Shown: piece after piece, positions 62,201 to 62,502 of the stretch
Layout: the number at the start of each line of letters is the position of its first letter
Numbering within the stretch: the first letter of the stretch is position 1
NCBI GenBank assembly: GCA_018907035.1
Contig: JACCIC010000151.1
Coordinates: 124,001 to 188,000 of the forward strand
Length of the DNA stretch: 64,000 nt
Direction: 5' to 3'
Origin: Sycobia sp. Sy_11
Taxonomy: Eukaryota > Arthropoda > Insecta > Hymenoptera > Epichrysomallidae
The notes under the pieces: generated by a model
What the model was told of the DNA's origin: nothing
The model's input: the letters and a program-made list of their open reading frames with translations, nothing else
The model's database searches: none
Program-made: the position numbers and the translations under genes

Positions 62201-62502
62201 GAAGTCATCCGGAAACAAAAAAAGCTAGTTCAAATTGTTGTAACTTGGACTGTAATAATATGGAATTAATGAAGTGCAAAGATCAACTGAAAGATATGAA
62301 ACATCGTTTATCACAATCTTTAACGATCATAAAGGAATTACAAAGAAAATCCTTTATCAGTAAAAAATATCTAAATGTTGAACGAAAGTTAGAAGATCTC
62401 GAAGAATATAAAAAAGACCAAGAAGACTTACTTGAATTAGTAGCTTATCAAGATAAAGAAATTATTATGTATAAAGACAAACTGCTTGCACTTGGACAGA
62501 AA
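114..62502 (+). CDS. USO1: p115/USO1 general vesicular transport factor, ten internal exons (gene span, partial at both ends)
   Basis: The ten exons join in frame into about 794 codons that match the p115/Uso1 family along their length. p115 is a peripheral Golgi protein that tethers COPII and COPI vesicles at the ER-Golgi interface. It is a Rab1 effector and binds GM130, giantin and SNAREs (family knowledge). The N-terminal two thirds form the armadillo-like globular head, where DDRRDACRALKALSR, SPMGVSKLMD, GGIVVEDCLLLMMNLLKGN, GVPADILTET and RCAVLYCFQCFLYKN are recognisable conserved blocks. The last two exons form a charged, heptad-rich coiled-coil tail. Introns are 70 bp, 67 bp, 15.3 kb, 65 bp, 16.5 kb, 14.7 kb, 11.7 kb, 1.6 kb and 105 bp. 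All use GT/AG and phases are compatible at every junction. The start codon exon and the acidic C-terminal exon are not seen. The tail is shorter than in vertebrates. Family assignment is very secure; exact splice sites are read by eye. Confidence 0.95.
410..666 (+). CDS. USO1: p115 exon B (head)
   Basis: The acceptor is ATTTTAG at 403-409. The phase-1 join makes a Phe codon and is followed by NRNKSKHNIGEQFTEI, matching the family block that reads GSQFTEIFIK in vertebrates. LLEEYDF-type and SPMGVSKLMDMLSDSREVIRND segments are conserved armadillo helices. The donor is GTAAAT at 667. The small intron before it is only 67 bp. Confidence 0.93.
737..938 (+). CDS. USO1: p115 exon C (head)
   Basis: The acceptor is TTTTCAG ending at 736 and reading starts in phase 0 as ALLLLIQLTKGN. 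It contains IQKIVAFENAFDRIFD and GGIVVEDCLLLMMN, two of the best conserved p115 blocks, and ends at FFKE plus one base of Gly. The donor GTATAC begins at 939 and opens a 15.3-kb intron. This join restores the family motif FFKEG-YIQ. Confidence 0.94.
1268..1659. mobile_element. Small TIR element (MITE-like), 392 bp
   Basis: The 13-bp ends AAAAGAAACGTTA (1268-1280) and TAACGTTTCTTTT (1647-1659) are exact inverted repeats. The intervening stretch is absent from the matching position of the right arm of the surrounding inverted repeat, which serves as an empty-site comparison. No coding capacity is seen. The exact target-site duplication is unclear, so the boundaries may be off by several bases. 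Confidence 0.5.
2375..2453. repeat. (TA)n microsatellite
   Basis: About 39 TA units in the right arm of the foldback repeat; the corresponding left-arm site has only a few units. Confidence 0.95.
2510..3130 (-). pseudogene. Degenerate R1-clade LINE 3' fragment
   Basis: Minus-strand translation in broken frames gives the end of an R1-type ORF2. It includes a cysteine-containing KYCEW-like zinc motif region that parallels the KYCGWAWDNAEHTFFVC segment of the neighbouring element at about 3600-3700. It is older and more decayed than R1-A and lies against the 3' tail of that element. Confidence 0.55.
3136..3190. repeat. (ATT)n plus T-run, 3' tail of R1-A
   Basis: A simple repeat at the expected 3' terminus of the minus-strand LINE. 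Simple-repeat tails are common in LINEs, so this is probably the element's own tail and not an independent microsatellite. Confidence 0.75.
3459..4622 (-). pseudogene. R1-A ORF2 C-terminal part (thumb region and CCHC motif), frameshifted
   Basis: Three or more minus-strand frames carry consecutive parts of one protein. The KYLGVTLDTKLSFWPHL segment after the RT (4233-4622) is followed by RRLLMSVTHSILLYGAEVW (3996-4184), then the WQRRW...GRWT and LSGHG segments (3701-4039). Last comes the terminal zinc motif KYCGWAWDNAEHTFFVCEHW (3459-3860), with a C-x2-C...H-x4-C spacing typical of R1 and related LINEs. The frame changes show the protein can no longer be made as a unit. Confidence 0.8.
4358..5395 (-). 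pseudogene. R1-A reverse transcriptase domain
   Basis: A 345-aa open stretch contains RT motif A (TLDVRNAFNSA), a motif B region and motif C with the catalytic YADD box (AYADDVAVV). The conserved PQGSILGP box reads AQDSILGP, so two residues usually kept are changed. Just upstream, the sequence jumps from the RT leader (TKLIDEIGG) straight to RKSKGNPDLPSSYRP-type sequence, which suggests a deletion of the usual linker. The frame is lost near 4415, after VNEWM. Confidence 0.85.
5426..6187 (-). pseudogene. R1-A ORF2 N-terminal endonuclease domain
   Basis: This is an APE-like endonuclease, which nicks target DNA to prime reverse transcription. Visible catalytic motifs are QCNMNGS, SEQY (Glu54), AGDFNARAIEWG (Asp140, Asn142) and IPDVTLIS (Asp191). 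The final SDH box reads SDN (Asn217), so the general-base histidine is lost. The true ORF2 start is probably Met19 (ATG at 6131-6133), because it overlaps the ORF1 stop as ATGA. The reading frame breaks before the RT domain. Confidence 0.85.
6130..7683 (-). CDS. R1-A ORF1, gag-like nucleic-acid-binding protein
   Basis: A 517-codon open frame, the longest in the window. The C-terminal part has three zinc knuckles: CYRCLGFGHVRKDC (about 440-453), CWRCGLEGNSHKDC (about 461-474) and CFLC...H...C (about 480-496). Before these is the usual LINE gag region, rich in Lys, Arg and Gln. The first 97 residues are unlike gag proteins, and Met98 (ATG at 7390-7392) is a plausible real start. The stop codon overlaps the ORF2 start as ATGA, which suggests coupled termination and reinitiation. 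ORF1 of R1 elements forms the RNP with element RNA (family knowledge). Confidence 0.85.
   Translation of the reverse strand: MLRRRQTSNLASHSSVVWRTAGTLLRVVGEEQPRPPECRRASVLGRFRTLNRHLQQVILLIITNIKHLTQINNIIIKGNKKIIAGSRVPPASDSVESMELPGSPITPVGNLADVTENVTGTSMNESANVYKSPVTWEAAKCKLQEQFYTISRVLSKMMERTCIQKNVSQIIKNGLSEINEAVEIGQYELKRMRLLRQKQKDKGRSECEEATPQKRKRDRQTLTPEQAAAQQRTIETETWATVVSKHKKPKTTETDNKPTKEQTKARLQGRGSDRPNLKGRGGAIMIKPAEGQTYVDVVRTIRQKVNRDKCNTQVRTIRNTKDGAVLLQLSRQNNETDFRQVLQDAVGETEHVKDLTSRLTLEFLDLDCVTTDEDIANAFNRETGRTAKRRPHVFDVNSRGQRMAVCDFDVKEATDLLWKGRIKIGWVISRIRARIRVSRCYRCLGFGHVRKDCKGLDRRSCWRCGLEGNSHKDCKSRGECFLCTEDNIRDRGHLPGSSSCAAFRIALTEQKTKTVTQ
7690..8220 (-). other. Probable 5' UTR of R1-A
   Basis: No open frame of note. 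A GGTTGCGGATAGGGGA motif on the minus strand near 8180 recurs in the 5' region of the second R1-clade element at about 43425, which supports calling this the element leader. Short repeated phrases such as CCCGTTTATAG and CTCGTTTATAG occur at 7900-8010. Confidence 0.55.
8222..8480 (-). pseudogene. Short R1-clade RT fragment with (AAT)n
   Basis: The minus strand encodes KYLKLSLDTKLSCWPH, clearly related to the KYLGVTLDTKLSFWPH segment of R1-A. It is next to an (ATT)n tract at 8228-8268. It is a truncated copy of the same or a related LINE. Confidence 0.6.
8481..8844. other. No gene recognised
   Basis: Includes a short GC-rich patch around 8620-8655 (repeated GGCCCGGG-like words) unlike the surrounding intron. 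No coding or RNA feature was recognised. Confidence 0.4.
8845..10050 (-). pseudogene. Gypsy-type LTR retrotransposon fragment (gag and protease), decayed
   Basis: Minus-strand frames give first a gag region (9376-10050: GHWNGAKCKSVEEFL, then EAQRRMQTKREPIRNYVFC and LTFIYRNLLPET). A protease-like stretch follows (8845-9409: YLIGADFYRTFNVVIHP, matching the YVGANFTRVFGTVHDP region of Gypsy-B at 28380). Several stops and frame changes break it, and the RT and integrase are absent. It appears to belong to the same broad family as Gypsy-B. Confidence 0.7.
10060..13203. other. AT-rich intron sequence without recognised gene
   Basis: Only short spurious frames. Contains a degenerate tandem repeat (about 10920-11190) and a two-copy 25-bp tandem duplication near 12716-12765 (AAATAAATTATGCTTATATT core). 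A less AT-rich stretch at 11840-12000 has no homology I recognise. Confidence 0.6.
10920..11190. repeat. Degenerate tandem repeat, unit about 50 bp
   Basis: About five diverged units share a core of the form TTTGTATTTTNNGAAAAAAA followed by an A-rich spacer. No protein is implied, because frames change between units. Confidence 0.5.
13476..14611 (+). mobile_element. Second mariner nested in the first
   Basis: The 1136-bp element is flanked by TA at 13474-13475 and 14612-14613. The TIRs pair as CGAGGGTGGATTGATATGTT versus CGAGTGTGGATTAATAAGTT (right end reversed). The target is the transposase reading frame of the outer mariner, so this insertion is the younger of the two. Confidence 0.9.
13640..14403 (+). 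pseudogene. Transposase of the nested mariner, broken and internally deleted
   Basis: Frames with stops show an N-terminal helix-turn-helix (GLTPKEMKEEID, then SDEPRSGCPIEV), the linker WVPHLL and the first catalytic motif VDETWVHHYTPE. A VFCDARGI segment follows. The region that should carry the HDN and PYSPDLAPSDYH boxes is missing, which points to an internal deletion near 14340-14400. Confidence 0.8.
15597..16209. other. Intron sequence, nothing recognised
   Basis: AT-rich, and no frames resembling proteins. The last bases form the acceptor of p115 exon D. Confidence 0.5.
16210..16364 (+). CDS. USO1: p115 exon D (head)
   Basis: It completes the split Gly codon of the previous exon and reads GYIQKLTPMLQLA, matching the family's SYIQRMKPW region, then GWASQTVKNVHCMVQVIRTL (SAQKVTNLHLMLQLVRVLV in vertebrates). 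It ends in phase 0, and the donor GTAATA is at 16365. Confidence 0.92.
16430..16620 (+). CDS. USO1: p115 exon E (head)
   Basis: The acceptor is TTATTATAG ending at 16429. It reads CQNLMKICGLLQSLCDILM, then the near-invariant GVPADILTET, then NQDYLANVLAPSSPP, and stops two bases into an Arg codon. The donor GTATAT is at 16621. The 65-bp intron before it is typical of the short introns of insects. Confidence 0.94.
16930..16975. repeat. Solo mariner TIR remnant
   Basis: The CACCAGTCCGGGTCAAATTT sequence equals the right TIR of the mariner at 50829-52131, followed by TGATCA and a (TA)n tract (16976-17013). No transposase is attached. Confidence 0.65.
16976..17013. repeat. (TA)n microsatellite
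   Basis: Simple TA repeat directly at the mariner TIR end, where the TA target dinucleotide would lie. Confidence 0.9.
17266..18492 (-). mobile_element. Mauritiana-type mariner, inverted copy, one end lost
   Basis: The right end carries the same TIR as the outer mariner at 13206 (GTACACATAAGTTTCCGCCG when reversed). Homology continues through the whole transposase to about 17266 and then stops before the other TIR. It lies in the opposite orientation to the 13206 copy, with exons D and E between them. Confidence 0.85.
17324..18318 (-). pseudogene. Mauritiana-type mariner transposase, second copy
   Basis: Minus-strand frames give the MTQQAIAQCLKTLDMIQKQG helix-turn-helix end, WVPYKLK, LYRIMTTDEKWIHYDN (first Asp) and IAPSDYHLF (third Asp). 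The second Asp box again reads HNNARPD, as in the copy at 13377. The shared HNN change means both copies descend from an already altered source, or duplicated together. Frame breaks near 17755 and 18040 remove any coding capacity. Confidence 0.85.
18495..18548. repeat. (TA)n microsatellite
   Basis: TA repeat adjoining the mariner end and the start of Gypsy-A sequence. Confidence 0.95.
18549..18894 (+). pseudogene. Gypsy-A protease end and linker
   Basis: It reads FPVMFNVIPTYDMKMQEILG then IDFVNQA, the ILGIDFL-type end of a Gypsy retropepsin. A charged linker with stops follows. The catalytic Asp region is not present. The frame is cut at the TTAA target site at 18895. Confidence 0.65.
20488..21413 (-). 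mobile_element. 5'-truncated LINE with RNase H, flanked by 13-bp TSD
   Basis: The exact duplication TTCTATAAGTGAC lies at 20475-20487 and 21414-21426. On the minus strand the fragment ends in a poly(A) tail (poly-T at about 20488-20497). It encodes an RNase H domain (AIYTDGSKSKDS, then FTAECIALLYAIEIAL, then IFTDSYSVIV) and the terminal zinc motif region. RNase H after the RT places it near the I/Jockey group, not with the R1 elements of this window. Confidence 0.9.
20655..20969 (-). pseudogene. LINE ORF2 C-terminus with zinc motif
   Basis: A 104-codon stretch after the RNase H domain contains CNCSDNEYIQDLEHILWQC, the C-x-C...H-x4-C motif that ends many LINE ORF2 proteins. Upstream RNase H sequence (about 21000-21400) is in a frame with at least one stop. 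It is therefore a dead 5'-truncated copy. Confidence 0.8.
22016..23200 (+). pseudogene. Gypsy-A reverse transcriptase and RNase H
   Basis: Recognisable segments, in changing frames, are PIYQKSRKLPMSEEIIV, VSPRLCVDYRNVNKVIAKE (RT motif 1), a motif C remnant around 22440 (VVVFVDEICI) and EIEIHKKNFQLLNQRIEFLG. RNase H follows with MQLHTDACKDGFGAILMQKS (22858 on) and FFGIPFKTITDCSAFAQTM. The multiple stops rule out function. Confidence 0.75.
23580..24430 (+). pseudogene. Gypsy-A integrase
   Basis: It starts with HIDHLEPLKSVHKNTNHILV (first catalytic Asp region). ILDRGTAFVSNKFMDYC (second Asp) and GLPRESGPIDRINR follow; the last is the position of the third acidic residue, where the usual Glu in NGQVERINR appears altered to Asp. 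A tail with EYM-PWLAQVE-like sequence ends near 24430. The stop after ENSTK at 23933 and later frame changes mark it as dead. Confidence 0.75.
24670..25310 (-). pseudogene. Penelope-like element RT fragment
   Basis: Minus-strand frames show YADDVFTIVSDCFVDVMVDV (25056-25307), clearly parallel to YVDDIFTIVPEVFVDEMVDV of the better preserved PLE at 58514-59566. A downstream stretch (24681-25010) then resembles the region around YVRGLSKRIKRNFRK. The fragment lies against the truncated end of a Gypsy LTR. Confidence 0.75.
25330..25455 (-). repeat. Gypsy-B 3' LTR, truncated
   Basis: Only about 125 bp match the inner part of the right LTR (31965-32090). The outer portion is missing and is replaced by PLE sequence. 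Confidence 0.75.
25677..26363 (-). pseudogene. Gypsy-B integrase
   Basis: The catalytic core is readable across three frames: AEDIMGPLVRNKTGCEYVLF (first Asp), SPEVFLSDNSTEFKNRTIDD (second Asp) and HPQANSVERVNRTFKTQI (Glu). The DDE residues are present, but the frames change near 26180 and 25980. The C-terminal RLSTGYTPAMLNFGREL motif typical of Gypsy integrases follows. Confidence 0.85.
26488..27191 (-). pseudogene. Gypsy-B RNase H and connection region
   Basis: ELQFTIKTDASDTGVSAVLL gives the first RNase H Asp. RPLSQAEKNYSVTKSA and the later DFEVEHRKGALNYVPDALSW mark the end of the domain. A stop and a frame change separate the two parts. Confidence 0.82.
27243..27908 (-). pseudogene. Gypsy-B reverse transcriptase
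   Basis: A 221-codon open stretch covers most RT motifs: RFCIDFRKVNAVTKPDAYPL, STIDLSSAYHQIRL (motif A), RMPFGLSNAGASFQRLID (motif B) and then motif C, which reads YLDN in place of YLDD. Loss of the second catalytic Asp would abolish polymerase activity. GMVSWYRKFMRNFATIAEPL follows, as in other Gypsy RTs. Confidence 0.9.
27924..28484 (-). pseudogene. Gypsy-B protease-RT linker
   Basis: It reads DCYVGANFTRVFGTVHDPAD (end of the retropepsin fold) and then the pre-RT linker down to EHIIDIGNTRPIRQRQYPVS, the conserved lead-in to RT. It meets the RT frame after a stop near 27922. The catalytic Asp of the protease should lie in the frame-shifted region 28459-28680. Confidence 0.8.
28674..30745 (-). 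pseudogene. Gypsy-B gag
   Basis: The start is probably the ATG at about 30743 (MATSQVPVASNTDEKVERCF). The frame then carries stops and continues through a coiled-coil-like MEALQRQINNMQRMLQTL (about 30200), VEELRSMSNSTEEQLFQAAP (29605-29955) and LRPELHRLVRRKNCKTFDEI (28865-29536). The zinc knuckle reads CYNDGELGYHSTNC, with the second Cys replaced by Asp, so the CCHC box is broken. Confidence 0.8.
30746..31639 (-). other. Gypsy-B 5' leader with primer-binding site
   Basis: AT-rich leader. On the minus strand TGGCGCCCAA (31628-31637) follows two bases after the LTR end TTACA, which is the position and TGG start expected of a tRNA primer-binding site. Confidence 0.7.
31640..32100 (-). repeat. 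Gypsy-B 5' LTR
   Basis: On the plus strand it begins TGTAACAGAG and includes the block shared with 25330-25455. The outer end could not be fixed, as the other LTR is truncated. Confidence 0.7.
32101..33066. other. Intron sequence, nothing recognised
   Basis: AT-rich; no protein similarity seen in either strand. Confidence 0.5.
33067..33118. repeat. (TA)n microsatellite next to an exon
   Basis: TA repeat ending 37 bp before p115 exon F, thus in or near the branch-point and polypyrimidine region. Confidence 0.95.
33156..33328 (+). CDS. USO1: p115 exon F (head)
   Basis: It completes an Arg codon and reads PIIVVLLMSMVNEKQPFLLR then CAVLYCFQCFLYKN, almost identical to vertebrate p115. It continues into LVETLLPQ and ends one base into a Gly codon. 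Donor GTTAAA at 33329. Confidence 0.95.
34320..34915 (+). pseudogene. Mariner transposase fragment (family of the 50829 copy)
   Basis: Broken frames show NRLMNIAQDMLIEVNNDPDF, SDESWVYRYNVETKAQSSEW (first Asp region), LWLLHHDNVPAHSSLLARDF (HDN box, second Asp) and NLGPSDFSLFRKLKRR (third Asp). It resembles the transposase at 50950-51629. The C-terminus is cut at about 34915, where a different mariner begins. Confidence 0.8.
35327..35966 (+). repeat. 5' LTR of the LARD-like element, 640 bp
   Basis: Shares its first 200 bp with 38443-38660 and its last 390 bp with 44060-44444. TG...CA termini. Confidence 0.85.
36348..37000 (+). pseudogene. gag-like N-terminal frames of the LARD-like element
   Basis: An ATG at about 36349 opens MVKPRVCWIYKLSKEQIENE, a basic N-terminus of the style seen in insect LTR-element gag proteins. 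The frame then shifts, and further pieces (AEIEEEFRQLRIQLLNQHAA; SVTESDLSE ending near 36991) occur in other frames. No zinc knuckle here. Function is inferred only from position. Confidence 0.45.
37387..37959 (+). CDS. Hypothetical proline-rich frame in the LARD-like element
   Basis: A 190-codon frame whose middle is rich in Pro, Thr and Asp. The base composition is GC-richer than the flanks, which suggests past coding use. In the alternative frame, 37884-38000 reads WIGNRRFHMRINPQTGHVRC then ITC, a small C-x2-C region. I do not recognise the product. Its place downstream of a gag-like start and before the 3' LTR suggests a gag or accessory protein. Confidence 0.4.
   Translation: MVIRNPLQFEMFRKQVTRAQRDLLAEQELNNLLRIPVRPRLVVPSARSPRRQLEGQRLPPMIEVDLKPTALPTSPQTDEADIPTGADEQPALPTDTRVTDPPQPAPPLLPRTGDENRLGMPSVPAPEYKPHGLIPTDDSRPWRAFNYDNEATLFFCLGVVQGVWGSCIANGLGTGGSTCGLIRKLDMSGA
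38443..38700 (+). repeat. 3' LTR of the LARD-like element, first part
   Basis: About 200 bp closely match 35329-35540, including GGGGATACACTTCG, AAGTGTATTAGGCCGG and CAGCAGCGAATACTGC. The LTR continues past the R1-B insertion. Confidence 0.85.
38732..38773. repeat. (TA)n(GT)n microsatellite
   Basis: Compound repeat directly at the poly-A end of R1-B. Confidence 0.9.
39070..40035 (-). pseudogene. R1-B ORF2 C-terminal region with CCHC motif
   Basis: Continuous in frame except for one TAG at 39295-39297. It shows HKTEVVLVSSRKRVDSITLK, LRYLGVQLDARLNFKEHL, WQKRWNDSSKGRWT and LLTGHGCFRFYFHRF. It ends with the zinc motif CPICPTLVEDAEHILVSC. The parallel with R1-A (YLGVTLDTKL, WQRRW, LSGHG, C-x2-C...H-x4-C) is residue by residue. 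Confidence 0.88.
40036..40567 (-). pseudogene. R1-B reverse transcriptase core
   Basis: RT motifs are HGLSSRQFGFRKSKSKVDAI, VALDVKNAFNSAHWSSIM (motif A) and TAGVPQGSVMG (motif B). Motif C follows after a frame change. The catalytic box reads stop-ADD: the Tyr codon of YADD is TAA (plus strand 40057-40059). This is a neat single-base loss at the active site. Confidence 0.87.
40568..41946 (-). pseudogene. R1-B ORF2 endonuclease and linker
   Basis: It starts with MRILQLNTNHC (ATG at 41944-41946, overlapping the ORF1 stop as ATGA). Catalytic motifs include the AGDFNVWSAAWRS box (about 41590) and an intact THSDHRAIFYEI box, unlike R1-A. Two in-frame stops occur (about 41655 and 41501). The linker WWTNEIAELRKQCHRAHRLD to the RT follows, with DADPGPDGISN-type sequence before the RT. 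Confidence 0.85.
41943..43312 (-). pseudogene. R1-B ORF1, gag-like, one frameshift
   Basis: Two overlapping frames (42830-43312, 160 codons; 41943-42854, 303 codons) form one protein with a shift near 42840. The C-terminus has CFRCWQTGHLAAVC and CRHCGGKDYLSKLC (the His of the second knuckle is Tyr) and a third Cys-rich motif. The centre carries the VTYAEVVRQIK-type motif that also occurs in R1-A (TYVDVVRTIR). Start ATG at 43310-43312. Confidence 0.85.
43476..43549. repeat. (TG)n microsatellite in the R1-B 5' region
   Basis: 37 TG units between the conserved leader motif and the 5' terminus of R1-B. Confidence 0.95.
43680..43728. repeat. (ATT)n microsatellite at the R1-B 5' end
   Basis: Simple repeat preceded by interrupted ATT runs at 43640-43680. 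Confidence 0.9.
43760..44444 (+). repeat. 3' LTR of the LARD-like element, second part
   Basis: 44060-44444 matches 35570-35966 closely, ending in TTACA. The preceding 43760-44055 stretch has no counterpart in the 5' LTR. It contains two copies of GTTGCGAG-CGCTCCTCAAAAGA (about 43942 and 44011). It may be LTR sequence deleted from the 5' copy or a separate insertion. Confidence 0.75.
44944..45760 (-). mobile_element. Mauritiana-type mariner, internally deleted
   Basis: The left end TTGGGTGTAGAAGTAAGTTT is the TIR type of the 13206 mariner, preceded by TA at 44942-44943. Minus-strand frames from about 45712 show MASFQPNKYHLREALLLFF, later PYSPYRPDVAPSDYHNFRSI, and LPEKWKKL near the C-terminus. 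The middle is shortened and stops are frequent. The second TIR was not found. Confidence 0.75.
45890..46550 (-). mobile_element. Penelope-like element fragment (ribozyme and GIY-YIG part)
   Basis: From right to left: a small inverted piece (46513-46550), the end of the RT-EN protein with KRIYEHKYSLRSSHITSGLK and ESLESIHISMN (46076-46354), a 3' UTR, and a hammerhead-like motif (45936-45975). Truncated and with stops upstream of 46354. Confidence 0.8.
45936..45975 (-). ncRNA. Hammerhead ribozyme motif, decayed copy
   Basis: The core CTGATGA and GAAAC are intact, and stem II closes with a G-U wobble. The 3' stem I strand reads GGAA in place of GGAC, so stem I is weak. Antisense to the host gene. 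Confidence 0.6.
46551..47448. other. Intron sequence, nothing recognised
   Basis: AT-rich; no protein or repeat recognised apart from an A-run at 47391-47410. Confidence 0.45.
47462..47913 (+). mobile_element. Short PLE-derived unit with hammerhead ribozyme
   Basis: The exact 13-bp duplication TTAATATTATGAA lies at 47449-47461 and 47914-47926. The 452-bp unit has an AT-rich 5' end, the ribozyme, a GACAGTCAGACTG stretch, the palindrome GACAGTCTGACTGTC (about 47656) and a T-rich tail, ending with ACAATTCAATTG. It corresponds to the terminal repeat (pLTR) of the PLEs here, without RT. It lies 80 bp upstream of p115 exon G. Confidence 0.88.
47501..47540 (+). ncRNA. Hammerhead ribozyme motif, type I, PLE-associated
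   Basis: Stem I GTCC (47501-47504) pairs with GGAC (47537-47540). The core is CTGATGA (47505-47511) and GAA (47529-47531). Stem II is 47512-47528 with a UAG loop and two bulges. Stem III is the self-complementary ACGT (47532-47535), and cleavage is expected after T47536. PLEs are known to carry such minimal hammerheads, whose very short stem III favours dimers. Sense to the host gene. Confidence 0.8.
47994..48421 (+). CDS. USO1: p115 exon G (end of the head domain)
   Basis: The longest exon. It completes a Gly codon and reads HLLCGALFSSDSLSNWFSAV, KEQLLRVLLATNIGNPPIPL and SYLMALLSSYESTDDLQETL, ending in NDDSVSNYTK in phase 0. These match GQLLCGGLFSTDSLSNW and QLATSIGNPP in vertebrates. The donor GTATGT is at 48422. 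It is flanked by opposite-orientation PLE units 80 bp upstream and 140 bp downstream. Confidence 0.95.
48562..49359. mobile_element. Inverted dimer of ribozyme-bearing PLE units
   Basis: The exact 13-bp duplication GAAAGTAATTGTG lies at 48549-48561 and 49360-49372, so the dimer inserted as a unit. The left half (48562-48968) is minus-oriented and the right half (48969-49359) is plus-oriented. They meet inside the ribozyme: the left half starts in the GAAAC strand and the right at GTCC. T-rich/A-rich tails are at the outer sides. No coding sequence. Confidence 0.88.
48969..49007 (+). ncRNA. Hammerhead ribozyme motif at the dimer junction
   Basis: Full core: GTCC, CTGATGA, stem II (one base shorter in the loop), GAAACGTT, GGAC. 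Sense to the host gene. The first base of the motif is the first base of the right half of the dimer. Confidence 0.75.
49373..50431. other. Intron sequence without recognised gene
   Basis: No protein similarity. A (GA)n microsatellite lies at 50233-50290. Confidence 0.5.
50233..50290. repeat. (GA)n microsatellite
   Basis: About 28 GA units. Confidence 0.95.
50516..50779 (+). repeat. Direct repeat, copy 1 (about 263 bp)
   Basis: Nearly identical to 52408-52670, from GTTTAAGTTTAAGTG to GTTAGAGTCT. Only about ten differences were seen. No terminal inverted repeats, tail or coding potential found. Confidence 0.85.
50829..52131 (-). mobile_element. Mariner with long TIR, inactive
   Basis: The left end TGATCAAATTTGACCCGGAC and right end (reversed) TGGTCAAATTTGACCCGGAC are TIRs. 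The right TA is present, but the left flank reads TG. The 1.3-kb length is normal for mariner. A second partial left end lies at 50432-50470. Confidence 0.88.
50950..51876 (-). pseudogene. Mariner transposase (50829 copy)
   Basis: The frames run minus: an N-terminal part (about 51650-51876, MELRLRNCRKCGRSVLESF), LPKHLNLVQKQRQVEVAKEL, ITVDETCVYEYDVETAQQFS (first Asp), VMLIVFFDYHGVVHYEFVPG and SYFFHHGNASAHYSMIVSDF. The last is the second Asp box, where HDN reads HGN, so that Asp is lost. FPDLAPCDFFLFPKLKNPL (third Asp) follows. Stops and shifts occur at about 51360 and 51640. Confidence 0.85.
52408..52670 (+). repeat. Direct repeat, copy 2
   Basis: See copy 1 at 50516. The two copies flank the mariner. 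The sequences outside them differ. Confidence 0.85.
52671..57430. other. Long intron stretch without recognised gene
   Basis: AT-rich, with slightly less AT-rich parts at 55540-56640. Frames such as 52845-53096 and 56098-56421 show no family motifs. Two loosely similar segments with Pro/Ser-type CCGGAAT and AACTCAG words occur near 55550 and 55680-55870. I see nothing I can name. Confidence 0.5.
57431..57580 (+). pseudogene. Decayed PLE terminal-repeat remnant
   Basis: Contains GGGTGAACATAAACAAGGAC, AGTCTGACTGTCATTAT and AGACCGATAAAAATATTTAT, as in the ends of the other PLE units, but lacks the ribozyme. Confidence 0.65.
58085..58124 (-). ncRNA. Hammerhead ribozyme motif, minus strand
   Basis: Same sequence as the 47501 motif: GTCC/GGAC stem I, CTGATGA, GAAAC, ACGT. 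Antisense to the host gene. Confidence 0.78.
58181..58513 (-). pseudogene. PLE GIY-YIG domain, minus-strand partial copy
   Basis: The reverse complement matches 59278-59566 nearly base for base (CGTAGCTCACATATTACTTC, GAGAGTCTTGAAAGTATTCA), covering the end of the endonuclease domain. It starts abruptly in DKYYIGQ and is therefore not expressed alone. Confidence 0.85.
58514..59566 (+). pseudogene. PLE reverse transcriptase and GIY-YIG endonuclease, one in-frame TGA
   Basis: From ATG 58514 the frame reads SLDVVSLFTNVPLELLNDII (RT motif A Asp) and then meets TGA at 58589-58591. It reopens (ATG-free start at 58592; first Met region 58604) for 320 codons. Within those codons, the KYGCPMGSPLSPFIANLVM motif B is at 33-51 and catalytic YVDD at 72-75. 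GIY-YIG spans about 217-300, with VVYKINCMDCDKYYIGQTG, the catalytic Arg in LKKRIYEHK and Glu in RESLESIH. PLEs combine these two domains and are related to telomerase RT (family knowledge). The N-terminal part of the RT is missing. Confidence 0.9.
59668..59707 (+). ncRNA. Hammerhead ribozyme motif, 3' end of the PLE
   Basis: Stem I is GTTC with GGAC, so one C-G pair is a U-G wobble. The core CTGATGA and GAAACGTT is intact. The stem II loop is UAU. Sense to the host gene, 365 bp upstream of p115 exon H. Confidence 0.78.
60073..60253 (+). CDS. USO1: p115 exon H (head-tail border)
   Basis: After CTCTTTCAG it reads IKLLNLVEKRIGLEMFQHTI, then GGITKHEVYSRSLKHPQ, matching LKQLIEKRIG...KLGFISKHELYSRASQKPQ, and ends LLKALEG split. 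The donor is GTAGTG at 60254. An open frame reads through the donor for 110 bp, but the splice is supported by the exact restoration of LEG-VV with the next exon. Confidence 0.93.
60254..61831 (+). other. p115 intron 8
   Basis: No gene recognised. 60300-60360 has a tRNA B-box-like GGGTTCGAATC; 60480-60660 is GC-richer, with short inverted words (CCTCCTCCTAAAGGAGG). It may hold an unknown repeat. Confidence 0.6.
61832..62022 (+). CDS. USO1: p115 exon I (start of the coiled-coil tail)
   Basis: It completes Gly and reads VVLKSVLNYNDVRPQNSEHE, then EQYKEIIRGQDLEIERLNKL, the counterpart of HYKNMIREQDLQLEELRQQV. It ends EKEVIE in phase 0. Donor GTAAAC at 62023. Confidence 0.92.
62128..62502 (+). 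CDS. USO1: p115 exon J (coiled-coil tail)
   Basis: The acceptor is GACTGTAG. 125 codons of charged, heptad-patterned sequence (KQALLLKDEVNSLTDQIKLI; KYLNVERKLEDLEEYKKDQE) end with LLELVAYQDKEIIMYKDKLL and ALGQK, equivalent to LLVLLADQDQKILSLKNKLK and DLGHP near the p115 C-terminus. The donor GTAAGT at 62503 is strong. The acidic tail must be in a further exon. Confidence 0.92.
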